Below are positions 8,470 to 15,824 of a DNA stretch of 63,161 nucleotides, in pieces. The notes under the pieces were generated by a model. That model did no database searches. It saw only the letters and a program-made list of their open reading frames with translations, and was not told the origin of the DNA. Location of the stretch: the NCBI GenBank assembly GCA_013372975.1, contig JABXIS010000022.1, forward strand, positions 1 through 63,161. Reading direction: 5' to 3'. Position numbers and translations under genes: made by a program. The stretch is from Alphaproteobacteria bacterium (lineage in GTDB: Bacteria > Pseudomonadota > Alphaproteobacteria > Sphingomonadales > Kordiimonadaceae). The first letter of the stretch is position 1; each line of letters starts with the position of its first letter.

Positions 8470-8985
8470 TTACTCCCCACGGTTCGGGTTTGCTTTGATA
8501 ATATCGACAAGCTCCACAAGGGGCTCGGCGATGGCGTTACGCATGATACTGGGATCAAGAGTTGGCGCTTCTTGTGTTACGCTCAGACGCGCCAGTTGAT
8601 CCAGAAGATCTTTCACTCGGCGGGCGGCACCCGCTTCCAATGACGTCAGGCTTTCAAGGACCGGTGGATCCCCGTCCACATCTGCGGCCTCCAATTCTGC
8701 CATTATCCTCGGCAGGGCCACGATCAGCGCCCTCAATAGGGCAGACCTCACGCCTTCATCCTGCTCGATCCTGTCGAGCGCCTGCTTAAGAGGGGCAAGC
8801 GTATCTTCAGTTTGCTCAACAACCCCCTCAAATGTTTCACCACGTTCAGCTTTCAGCCGCGCCTCCTTTACAAGGTAGCGCACCTTCTCGCTCATGGTGA
8901 CGGCATCTCCGGCCTTCAGGCCTGCGATATATTCGGCATCCTCCCGGGACAAGCGAACGCTTAAAGGTACCGACTTTGCGACCAT
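8470..8985 (-). CDS. Probable DNA-binding/helical protein, first gene of the psp-flotillin array
   Basis: 171 residues from the ATG with GGGAGG 5 bases upstream. The first 45 residues (AKSVPLSVRLSREDAEYIAG...VTMSEKVRYLVKEAR) look like a ribbon-helix-helix: a short strand with alternating residues, then two helices. The rest is helical with many Leu, Glu and Arg, fitting a dimerisation region or a PspA-binding coiled coil. No named family is recognised. As the first gene behind an 18-bp palindrome it is a good candidate for the operon's own regulator; that is inference. Confidence 0.7.
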   Translation of the reverse strand: MVAKSVPLSVRLSREDAEYIAGLKAGDAVTMSEKVRYLVKEARLKAERGETFEGVVEQTEDTLAPLKQALDRIEQDEGVRSALLRALIVALPRIMAELEAADVDGDPPVLESLTSLEAGAARRVKDLLDQLARLSVTQEAPTLDPSIMRNAIAEPLVELVDIIKANPNRGE

Positions 8986-9063
8986 GAAGGCCTCCCCCAA
9001 TCTTCGCTTTCAGGCACAAACTCGGCACACCCTGAAAGCGAGCTTCAAAACTTACAGTTTATA

Positions 9064-9081
9064 TGTATGCATTTGCATACA
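9064..9081. promoter_or_regulatory. 18-bp palindrome upstream of the psp-flotillin array
   Basis: TGTATGCATTTGCATACA is an exact inverted repeat of 8 bases around a 2-base centre, 79 bases before the start of the first gene. On the minus strand TTGTAA stands just before it and CATATAAAC just after it, so it lies where an RNA polymerase spacer would be. It is probably a repressor operator; the bound protein is unknown. The remaining bases from 8986 to 9277 show no gene. Confidence 0.55.
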
Positions 9082-9277
9082 CTATTACAAGGGGGCGTTG
9101 CACTTTTTTCATATCTTGGTTACGGCGAAAAATAATGCTCATGGATGTCGGCCCATTAAGCGCCAACAGAGGGGGGGGGTAGATTGATTGAAGAAAAGTG
9201 TCCAAGAGAAATGGCAAGGATGGAAAATTTCGCCCAAACCCTTGTTTACATCTGGGGCACAGCGAGGTGCCTATTCT

Positions 9278-9736
9278 CTATACCGGCAAAACCGTTGCGG
9301 TGCCTGTTGCGATCAATTTCTTTTCGTCACCCTTGAGCGCATAGACCCGGCTTTCCACAGCCACCAGCCGTTTGTTGGCCTTTATCACCTCGGCGCGCGC
9401 AATAAATGCTTCGCCCACACCGGGCGACAACAATTTCACACTATAGTCAGCCGTCACCACATCCCCAACCACACTGGCTGCCGCCCAGGCGGAGACATTG
9501 TCAGACAGAAAACCAATCACACCGCCATGAATAAACCCGTGATGCTGGGTAAGTTCCTTACGGTAGGGCATCTTCAGTTCTGCCACCCCATTTTCGCAGG
9601 TGATCACCTCACACCCGGTCCATAGCGTGAAGGGCGAGGCCTTCACCACCTCACGGATCAAGGCCGTGTTGGCTACTCGCTGCCCTGCGGCGGGATTGGC
9701 GGCCGCCGCTGCGGCCAATTGTGCATTTTGTTCCAT
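9278..9736 (-). CDS. PaaI-family hotdog thioesterase
   Basis: 152 residues with a GAGGA site 6 bases upstream. The hotdog signature is clear: HHGFIHGGVIGFLSDNVSAWAAAS near residues 67-90 (H-G-F-x-H-G-G with the acidic residue on the following helix), then ADYSVKLLSPG and the strand ALKGDEKKLIATGTATVLPV. Such enzymes hydrolyse acyl- or aryl-CoA thioesters in the cytoplasm. It is divergent from a TetR gene with a shared 90-base control region, which suggests repression relieved by a CoA-linked metabolite. Confidence 0.92.
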   Translation of the reverse strand: MEQNAQLAAAAAANPAAGQRVANTALIREVVKASPFTLWTGCEVITCENGVAELKMPYRKELTQHHGFIHGGVIGFLSDNVSAWAAASVVGDVVTADYSVKLLSPGVGEAFIARAEVIKANKRLVAVESRVYALKGDEKKLIATGTATVLPV

Positions 9737-9760
9737 TGTCCGTCCTCGATAATTATTGAT

Positions 9761-9780
9761 TATATAGACTGATCTGTATA
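9761..9780. promoter_or_regulatory. Probable TetR operator between thioesterase and regulator
   Basis: TATATAGACTGATCTGTATA is an imperfect palindrome (7 of 10 pairs match, arms TATA-AGA / TCT-TATA) lying midway between the divergent starts at 9736 and 9827. Its core AGAC-GATCTGT resembles operators of TetR-type repressors. Placement between the two genes supports joint control by the adjacent TetR protein. Confidence 0.55.
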
Positions 9781-9826
9781 ACTTTATTTGAAAGTCAAGC
9801 CAGTCCGGAAAATTTCATCGTAAGCC

Positions 9827-10444
9827 ATGGAAAAGAAAACAGAAAAAAAAGGCGCTTCAAAGAGAAGTAAAGCACCGCAGAACCGGCCCAAACACCAGCA
9901 GGCACTGGTTCAGGCGGCCGCCGTTCTGTTCAGAAAACAGGGATATGCGGCCACAGGCACCGCAGAAATCCTGAAACGATCCGGCGCGCCCCGAGGATCG
10001 CTTTACCACTATTTCCCCGAAGGCAAGGAAGCCATTGGCGCGGCGGCCCTGGAAGCGGCATCAAAGGTTGCCAGCCGCACGTTCCGCGATCTTGCGGCCA
10101 ATACAGAAAGCCCCGCTGATTTCGTACGGGCCTATGCGACACTTCTTGCAGGTTGGATGGAAAAATCGGATTTTACAGACGGCTGCCCTGTGGCAACCAC
10201 CGTCCTCGAAACCGTGCCCGGATCAGACATTATTACACCCGTTGCGCGCACCTCATTCCAGCATTGGCAGCGCACCATTCAGGATATGCTTATGAGCCAT
10301 GGCTGGCATGGAGGCAGAGCGCGTGCCACCGCCACGCTTGTTCTTTCTGCCTTTGAAGGAGCCCTGATCATGGCAAGGGTGGAACAATCCGCGAGCCCGA
10401 TCCACGATACAGCGGAGGAGTTGGCCGCGTTACTTGCCGGTTAA
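9827..10444 (+). CDS. TetR/AcrR family regulator (LmrA/YxaF type)
   Basis: 205 residues. A Lys-rich N-terminus precedes the HTH (residues 25-72: ALVQAAAVLFRKQGYAATGTAEILKRSG then APRGSLYHYFPEGKEAI). The GSLYHYFP-x-GKE form is typical of the LmrA/YxaF subgroup. The C-terminal ligand domain contains DGCPVATTVLET. It diverges from the thioesterase and overlaps the 3' end of the convergent solute-binding gene by 4 bases. It likely represses itself and the thioesterase through the palindrome between them. Confidence 0.92.
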   Translation: MEKKTEKKGASKRSKAPQNRPKHQQALVQAAAVLFRKQGYAATGTAEILKRSGAPRGSLYHYFPEGKEAIGAAALEAASKVASRTFRDLAANTESPADFVRAYATLLAGWMEKSDFTDGCPVATTVLETVPGSDIITPVARTSFQHWQRTIQDMLMSHGWHGGRARATATLVLSAFEGALIMARVEQSASPIHDTAEELAALLAG

Positions 10445-11235
10445 TTTTTCGGGACTTCCAGAAGAGGGCCATACATTTTTTCCAAAAGGTCTGACGCCAG
10501 ATACCGCTGACGAATAGCGCCATATGTGCCATCATCCACCATGGCCTGTGCCGACAGGGCAATAACCTTATGGTCCGCAAAAAGCTTGGACCGGCGCGAC
10601 ACATGCAACCAGACCTCCAGTTGATCCATCACAAAAACATTGCCAATATCCGGCGCGCCAAACCCCTCGTCCTGCAAAGCGCGAAGCACACCTTCAGCCG
10701 GGCCACCGATGGCATCAATGCGCCCCCCACGCAGCATCTTCGCCGCGAGCACATAATCATGGGTGAAGAGCATTTTTTCGAATTCACCAGCCTTTTCAAA
10801 TATATCAAACCGGCCACCACGCATGGCTGCGAGACGCAAGGCTTTCGCCGCTTCCGGTGATTGAATTTCTGTTCCCTTCAACCCAACCACGATAAGCGGC
10901 GATAAAGCCATGCGAACAATCGGCAGCGCGATTTTCTCAGATTGGGGCGACCGCACCATAATGGCCATATCCACATCGCCATTTTCCATCATAAAGGTCA
11001 TACGCCTGTAGGTCACGCGGGATAATCTGATGGATTCGCCAAGCCGCGCGGACAGAAGCCCGAACGCGTCAGGCAACAAGCCGCCTTCTTCCGGAGTCGC
11101 AAACGCATAGGGCGCCAATACACCCACAGCCGCCCGCAACTGTTTTGGCGCTTCCCCATCAGCCTTCGCGGGAGCGGGCTGAAGCCACAATACCAAAGTC
11201 GTCAGCACGCATAAAATGTTCAGTCTGATCCTCAT
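10441..11235 (-). CDS. Exported family-3 solute-binding protein, orphan
   Basis: 264 residues from MRIRLNILCVLTTLVLWLQP, a signal peptide ending near PAKADG. The mature part is a periplasmic binding fold of SBP_bac_3 type (APYAF...GLLPDAFGLLSARLGESIRLSRV; DVDMAIMVRSPQSEK; VGLKGTEI; MLRGGRIDAIGG). No ABC permease or ATPase gene adjoins it. It is one of five such orphans in the window. No ribosome site is evident before the chosen ATG, so the start is uncertain by about 20 codons. Confidence 0.8.
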   Translation of the reverse strand: MRIRLNILCVLTTLVLWLQPAPAKADGEAPKQLRAAVGVLAPYAFATPEEGGLLPDAFGLLSARLGESIRLSRVTYRRMTFMMENGDVDMAIMVRSPQSEKIALPIVRMALSPLIVVGLKGTEIQSPEAAKALRLAAMRGGRFDIFEKAGEFEKMLFTHDYVLAAKMLRGGRIDAIGGPAEGVLRALQDEGFGAPDIGNVFVMDQLEVWLHVSRRSKLFADHKVIALSAQAMVDDGTYGAIRQRYLASDLLEKMYGPLLEVPKN

Positions 11236-11293
11236 GGGAAAAGCATAGGCGCGGGTATTTAAGGATTGGTAACCATAAAGCGCGGAAATAACC

Positions 11294-11326
11294 AAAAAAA
11301 AGCCCCTTCGCTGGTGCGAGGGGGCT
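11294..11326 (-). terminator. Rho-independent terminator
   Basis: On the minus strand an 11-pair stem (AGCCCCCTCGC / GCGAAGGGGCT, one mismatch, loop ACCA) is followed by a run of seven T. It lies about 100 bases after the DUF4926 gene and closes that three-gene unit. The bases 11327-11425 hold nothing else I can name. Confidence 0.75.
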
Positions 11327-11425
11327 GAGGATACGGCGCCGGATAAAGGGGAGGATACCGACGCCAGGGGATTCCCGAATGAGGTAGAGGGGAATCAGGG
11401 CTAAAGGAAACTCAAAGTCTGTTCG

Positions 11426-11674
11426 TCAGGCCTGATGGCCAAGCTGGCTTGCGCTTTGGCGCCAACCGGCAACAACCACCGCTTCGCCAAGGCTGTCAAA
11501 CGCATCGGCATCCAATTCCAAGAGGGTGGACGCGCCACCGCGCGGGTTTGGAAATTCCACGGTATAGACACGCTGGTGGGTAAGGCCCTGGCCAATGATA
11601 GCGCCCATCGCACCCTTCTTGAGGCCAAATTGCTTTACGTCTTTTGCCAGTTTTACGTCGTGAAATTGTTCCAT
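11426..11674 (-). CDS. DUF4926-like small protein
   Basis: 82 residues with an AGGAG site. The pattern FHDVKLAKDVKQFGLKKGAMGAII...YTVEFPNPRGGASTLLELDADAF fits DUF4926, a compact beta protein: 'DVV-L-D-P-GL-G--GTIV' then 'YEVEF' and a final 'L-AD'. The leader (GACGGACAATGGAACAA) nearly repeats that of the PaaI thioesterase gene. It is the last gene of a minus-strand trio. DUF4926 and DUF4279 proteins often occur among small immunity-like or accessory genes, but no toxin is seen here. Confidence 0.7.
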   Translation of the reverse strand: MEQFHDVKLAKDVKQFGLKKGAMGAIIGQGLTHQRVYTVEFPNPRGGASTLLELDADAFDSLGEAVVVAGWRQSASQLGHQA

Positions 11675-11706
11675 TGTCCGTCTCCTAAAATCGTGCCTTT
11701 CAGCTG

Positions 11707-12180
11707 TCAGTTGTCGTTGTGTCCAGGTCTTGTCAAATCATGCAGATCCACATCCAGTGTCACCCCAAGGGCTGCCATCCGGCGCATCTGCTCTGGTGTC
11801 AGCGTCAGGCTTGGCACCGTGGTATAGGCAAATGCCGATACCGCCACATGCGCGCCTTCCGCCCATTTCTGTACTTCATCTTCCTTGCCTTCGAGGCGAT
11901 CCAGAAGGGCATCGATCTGGTCCGAAAGGCAAGTGTTGGCCTTGGGCAATCCGCTATCAAGCCGCCACAGGTTGTGGCTGTTGAGGCGCTGGTGCTGGAG
12001 CGCGCTATGGTGCTCGCCGCCAGGCGCTTCGGGTTCACCCTTCCGCGTTACGAGGCTGGGAAAAACGCCAAGGGACTTGGTGACCGCGTCAGGCGAACTT
12101 TCCATTGTGTCAATCTCCAGGCTAACGCTGATTTCAAAATCAGGGTGAGCTTCCATCTCGTATGCAGGTGCCGTATTCAT
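11707..12180 (-). CDS. DUF4279 domain protein
   Basis: 157 residues from MNTAPAYEMEAHPDFEISVSLEI. The DUF4279 features are present: a strand with SVSLEIDT, 'VTKSLGVFPSLVTRKGE', 'LWRLDSGLP', an LLDRLEGKEDEVQKWAEG helix, then 'SLTLTPEQMRRMAALGVTLDVDLHDL'. Function is unknown; the family is common next to contact-dependent or secreted-toxin loci, with no such toxin visible here. The start follows the preceding stop by one base (TAA-C-ATG), so the two genes are translationally coupled. Confidence 0.8.
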   Translation of the reverse strand: MNTAPAYEMEAHPDFEISVSLEIDTMESSPDAVTKSLGVFPSLVTRKGEPEAPGGEHHSALQHQRLNSHNLWRLDSGLPKANTCLSDQIDALLDRLEGKEDEVQKWAEGAHVAVSAFAYTTVPSLTLTPEQMRRMAALGVTLDVDLHDLTRPGHNDN

Positions 12181-12181
12181 G

Positions 12182-12670
12182 TTATGCCGCCTTGTAGAAC
12201 CTTCGTTTCGGGGAATAGGAGAGCACGTCGCGCTCGCCATATTTGAAGAGCATGAACAGGTCATCCCCGGCGTCATAGCCGTAGAAATCCGGATCAACAT
12301 GCAGCGTAAACCCACCTGTAAAGGTGAAGGTGAAGCAGTCGTCCGTCTCGTCATGCTCGATATTTGTCAGGCTTTCGCCTTCCAGCTTCGACAGAATGTG
12401 GTTCGCCCTCGCGGTATCGCTTTCGCGCCGCCACAGGAGGCGAGCTCCATCGAGGTTCAGGTCCCAATCACAGCTGTAGATCCAAAGGTGCCACTGCCAT
12501 TGTGGTTCCCCGGTCAAGGGGTCCGCATCGCGCGGGGCGCCGAGATCCAGCGTGATAAAGCCGCCAAAGCCCCGCCGCGCACGGGCAATCTTCAGCGGCT
12601 GGCCCTCTCGAAACTCGTTAAACCGTTCCTCGCCCGTCTCACCGGGCCGTATGTGTACTATTGCTGTCAT
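12182..12670 (-). CDS. Hypothetical protein, first of the DUF4279 trio
   Basis: 162 residues, rich in Trp, Phe and acidic residues (WQWHLWIYSCDWDLNLDG; TFTFTGGFTLHVDPDFYGYDAG), reading as a soluble beta protein without TM helix or signal. No family recognised. It is coupled to the DUF4279 gene by a one-base gap. Upstream, a short open frame (DMHGQNGQETEQ-stop) overlaps its ATG as ATGA, so translation may be re-initiated from an upstream reading frame whose own start I cannot identify. Confidence 0.65.
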   Translation of the reverse strand: MTAIVHIRPGETGEERFNEFREGQPLKIARARRGFGGFITLDLGAPRDADPLTGEPQWQWHLWIYSCDWDLNLDGARLLWRRESDTARANHILSKLEGESLTNIEHDETDDCFTFTFTGGFTLHVDPDFYGYDAGDDLFMLFKYGERDVLSYSPKRRFYKAA

Positions 12671-13196
12671 TGCTCAGTTTCCTGTCCATTTTGCCCATGC
12701 ATATCCTGGGCCATTTCTGTTTTGTCGTTTTGCCCCCCGAGGATTGGTGAGGGCTGCTCACCGCGCCCCGGGGGTCCTTTTCTAGCCTCGCAAGTATCTC
12801 ACTCAAAACGTGCCGTACTCGGGTTATTGTCTCGTCTGTCTCGCACCGCTTCGGTGGTGCCTTGGTCTCCTGTGGTTCAACGAAAAACCCCTCCGGAGCG
12901 ATGCTTCGGAGGGGTTCGGAACCTTTTCAACTTTTTGGCCTGTCGGCTTAAAGCTCTCTACCCTCCTGGACGCATGCGAGACGGACGCAAATAAATTGCG
13001 CGCCTTTCTTCACTGCATACATTTTTGTCCAAGAGGTGGTCATGTTCTCAAATCCTAAAACGGGGCCCCTCCAATGAGGCCATCCGATAGTTGCATCACT
13101 AACCGAGCCGCTGCGCAATTGTCAATAAGGAAAATCGCCAAACTTGCAACTTTCTTTCGCAAAGACGAAATTTCCTTTCGAATCCAAGAAATTACT
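12671..13196. other. 526-base non-coding stretch with a possible small transcript
   Basis: No convincing protein gene is present. On the minus strand a perfect TTGACA (13125-13120) with a weak TTAGTG 17 bases on could start a transcript near 13090. About 200 bases later comes a strong terminator-like hairpin at 12916-12883. Within it a 31-codon frame (MTTSWTKMYAVKKG...) begins near 13043 with a weak GAG site. It could be a small RNA, an attenuator for the DUF4279 trio or a leader peptide. The 12671-12882 part holds only a short frame running into the trio's first ATG. Confidence 0.4.
12883..12916 (-). terminator. Strong hairpin plus T-run (terminator or attenuator)
   Basis: AACCCCTCCGAAGC and GCTCCGGAGGGGTT pair over 14 positions with one mismatch around an ATC loop, followed on the minus strand by TTTTTCG. 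It is 280 bases downstream of the GDYXXLXY gene and 213 bases upstream of the DUF4279 trio, so it separates two units or acts as a conditional stop. Confidence 0.7.
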
Positions 13197-13697
13197 TCAG
13201 GAAATTTTTTTAAAATTCTCGTCTGCAAGCCCTGTGATCAGCACGCTACCATCGCCGCCGACATGCAGGATCACATAGCGTGCAGCTTCATATCTCTCCG
13301 CAGTTCCTTCCTCAAAGAAATAGCTTTCAGGCGCAAGCCTGAGAGTATCTCCCCAGCCCCTTGTACGGCGATAGCGAATATGAACCTCAGCGTCGCCTAG
13401 CGGCATTTCATCCGCAAAACGCGCGAAAGATGCCACTCTGTTTTCATCCAGCTTCAACACCGCCAGACCTTGATATGGTTTACCCGAGACAGCCATATTG
13501 TCAGGCATATCTGCCACGCCATACCGCAGGGTCATATAATCCCCCTGCATCAAGGATCGCGGGTCTCGCGGGCCAATCTCAAGCAGCACTTCCCGTCCCT
13601 CGGCCAACAATGTTTCCTTGTCGTTTATGGCTTTCGCCATAAGGACCGTAGCCACCAACAGCATGAAAAGCGCTATACCGAATCTGACCTTAGGCAT
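13197..13697 (-). CDS. GDYXXLXY domain protein
   Basis: 166 residues starting at MPKVRFGIALFMLLVATVLM, one N-terminal TM helix. The family signature occurs as QGDYMTLRYG near residue 60, inside an extracytoplasmic beta domain (LEIGPRDPRSLMQGDY; AVLKLDENRVASFARF; EVHIRYRRTRG). Function is unknown; the family nearly always follows DUF2157 and DUF4401 membrane proteins. Its start overlaps the end of the DUF4401 gene by 8 bases. Confidence 0.9.
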   Translation of the reverse strand: MPKVRFGIALFMLLVATVLMAKAINDKETLLAEGREVLLEIGPRDPRSLMQGDYMTLRYGVADMPDNMAVSGKPYQGLAVLKLDENRVASFARFADEMPLGDAEVHIRYRRTRGWGDTLRLAPESYFFEEGTAERYEAARYVILHVGGDGSVLITGLADENFKKIS

Positions 13698-14763
13698 CGG
13701 CTCTCTCCATATCCTTTGTGCCATGAAGCCACCGATTCAGCACCAGCAGAGCCAGCCCAACAAGCACCATAATGCCTGACTTCACAAGAAGCGTGAAATC
13801 AAGCGCATAATAGAAGCGGCTGACAGCCCAGACGGCACCTATGAACCCTGCAATTCCAAGACTTCTCCAGCCCAAGACATAAGCTGCGACCATCATCAGG
13901 AAAGCCACTCCACCGGCGCCCGGCAGGGCAAAACAGAAGAATAATCCGGCAACCAACAGGCCCCACAACAGCCGAGAGGCCAGACCAACCCGCGCCCAAA
14001 TGAGCAGGGCCACAAGGGCCAGATATTCCACTCCTCCATGGATCAACCACGTCGCCGAAAAAAACTGGCTGTTGCCGAAGAATATATTACCGAATTCACC
14101 GTAGCCCCCAGCCAACAACGCCACCAGGAGGGCTGCAGAACCGACAGGCTGAAGCGAAAAACCTGCCCACGGACGAAACAATGTAGCAGCAGCCATTCCT
14201 AAGCAAACCAACAAGTGACCAGCAGGCCACAGGCTGAAAGCTTGTTGCTCCATCATCTCACCAAACATTGCTTCTGCTTGGGCTACCTCAACGGCTTCAC
14301 CGCCAAACGTCGCCCACAAAGCCACAAGCGAATAAGCCACCAATAATGCCAGCAAATAGCCCCCACGTTCCTTGAACAGGGTTATGAGTGCCACAAGGGT
14401 GGCAAGCCCGAAATTCAGCCAGGCCCAGCCGCTGATATTTTCAAAACCAAAGGCAATAGTCGGAATTCCCGCCAAAACAAGCGCAGCCCCCATTTGTTGT
14501 CCAAGAATACCCGGCACGCTATTCCTCAGATAGAAGCCAAACAAAACAAACCCCACGCCCGGGACAGCAATCTGGCCTGCCAGCGCCAGAACACTGCCAA
14601 AAGCCGCAACAAAAAGGATGGCAGAGATCCAGCCGCCTAAGGCAGCAAGCGCCGAAACCAGAAGCGCCTGTTTCTCATGGGGGACACCAGAGGTCGCACC
14701 GCATGCCTCGACCACGCTTTCTTCGAGCCCAAGCGCATCCGTGAATGATCGACGTTCAATCAT
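13690..14763 (-). CDS. DUF4401 membrane protein
   Basis: 357 residues starting at MIERRSFTDALGLEESVVEACG. After the short cytoplasmic N-terminus there are about ten TM helices rich in Leu, Ala and Gly, with the C-terminal half typical of DUF4401 (GYGEFGNIFFGNSQFFSATWLIHGGVEY...). Its ATG overlaps the stop of the DUF2157 gene as ATGA. The DUF2157-DUF4401-GDYXXLXY set is a recurrent bacterial operon whose role is not known. Confidence 0.85.
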   Translation of the reverse strand: MIERRSFTDALGLEESVVEACGATSGVPHEKQALLVSALAALGGWISAILFVAAFGSVLALAGQIAVPGVGFVLFGFYLRNSVPGILGQQMGAALVLAGIPTIAFGFENISGWAWLNFGLATLVALITLFKERGGYLLALLVAYSLVALWATFGGEAVEVAQAEAMFGEMMEQQAFSLWPAGHLLVCLGMAAATLFRPWAGFSLQPVGSAALLVALLAGGYGEFGNIFFGNSQFFSATWLIHGGVEYLALVALLIWARVGLASRLLWGLLVAGLFFCFALPGAGGVAFLMMVAAYVLGWRSLGIAGFIGAVWAVSRFYYALDFTLLVKSGIMVLVGLALLVLNRWLHGTKDMERADA

Positions 14764-15782
14764 TGCCCGCTCCTCTTCGTAAGCGCCATAAGAGGCCGCA
14801 CCGCAATGACAAATCCAGCGGTACCGGCAAACCCCACAGCCCCGCACATGAGGAAAGTCAAGAAACCAAAATCACCAATATGTTTGGCAATCAGTGCGAT
14901 CGGATAGATCGTCAATGAACTGGCAATCCCGGCAAAGGAAAGTACAGCAGCAAAACTGCTACCTATTCGATAGATGGCCAACCAAAGAAAAATGGCCAAA
15001 CAGGAAAGGCCAGCCAAAAAGATTTTTGGGTCATGGTTTTCCTCAAACCCGAACATCACTGCACCCATCCATGTAGCGGTGGCGAAATGGCCGATGGAAA
15101 TCAGCTGAAGTGTACCAGCAAGCCACCAAGTGCGCAGGCGATGCAAGCGAGCTGCCGGAAGATGCAACACCAACAAGATCAGCGCCATGCCACCGCCGGC
15201 GATAAAGCTCACCCATTTTCCGTCCAGAAAACCAAATGGCACTCCAACTTGATCCAGGTATGTGTGAGTGGCAACAAGAGCCACCAACGACCACAAGAGC
15301 ACATGGGCTGCGCTTAGCGACACCAGCATCCACGGCAGCGACAGCATGGCCCAGCCAAAAAACAGCTCCCACGCATCTGCCCCGGTTTGATAGGTTTGGC
15401 CAAAGTAGGCCATAAGCACGCCAAGCATCATGGTTGTGGCCAAACCTGCCGCCTGCCCCTTGAGGCTATCGGCACCTAACCGCCACCAAAGACCAAAAGA
15501 TAGGAAAAGCCCCGCAAAGATCAGGGCAAATTTATGCATTTTTGCGAGATCAGCCCAATTGAAGGCAAAGAAAAACAACACGCCGGCCACAAGGTGCAAC
15601 ACACCAAGACTTACAAGCGCATGTTCCAGATAGCTGCGCCACTGTGCCTCTGGCCGGACCAAGGTATGCGCTGCCGCCCACTGATTGCTGCCAATATGTC
15701 TTTTTTGTCCTAGCAGCCACACAGTAGAAAGCGAAATACCGCTTGCAGCTCTACTCTCGGCTAGTGAATGATCCTGTTCCAT
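14760..15782 (-). CDS. DUF2157 membrane protein
   Basis: 340 residues from MEQDHSLAESRAASG, with GGGGGG a few bases upstream. A soluble N-terminal segment (LVRPEAQWRSYLEHALVSLGV) leads into about nine TM helices, with the typical FFFAFNWADLAKMHKFALI segment near residues 72-95 that marks DUF2157. First gene of the three-gene membrane operon. It starts 42 bases after the FAH-like gene, so that gene may be co-transcribed upstream. Confidence 0.85.
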   Translation of the reverse strand: MEQDHSLAESRAASGISLSTVWLLGQKRHIGSNQWAAAHTLVRPEAQWRSYLEHALVSLGVLHLVAGVLFFFAFNWADLAKMHKFALIFAGLFLSFGLWWRLGADSLKGQAAGLATTMMLGVLMAYFGQTYQTGADAWELFFGWAMLSLPWMLVSLSAAHVLLWSLVALVATHTYLDQVGVPFGFLDGKWVSFIAGGGMALILLVLHLPAARLHRLRTWWLAGTLQLISIGHFATATWMGAVMFGFEENHDPKIFLAGLSCLAIFLWLAIYRIGSSFAAVLSFAGIASSLTIYPIALIAKHIGDFGFLTFLMCGAVGFAGTAGFVIAVRPLMALTKRSGQ

Positions 15783-15824
15783 GATGCCCCCCAAACTCTG
15801 GCCTGAATTGTGACCTGCCAGCAA

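Noticed and set aside
12179-12994. 271-codon plus-strand frame over the DUF4279 trio's leader
   Set aside because: It runs opposite to the coupled minus-strand genes, spans the terminator hairpin, and its composition is not protein-like.
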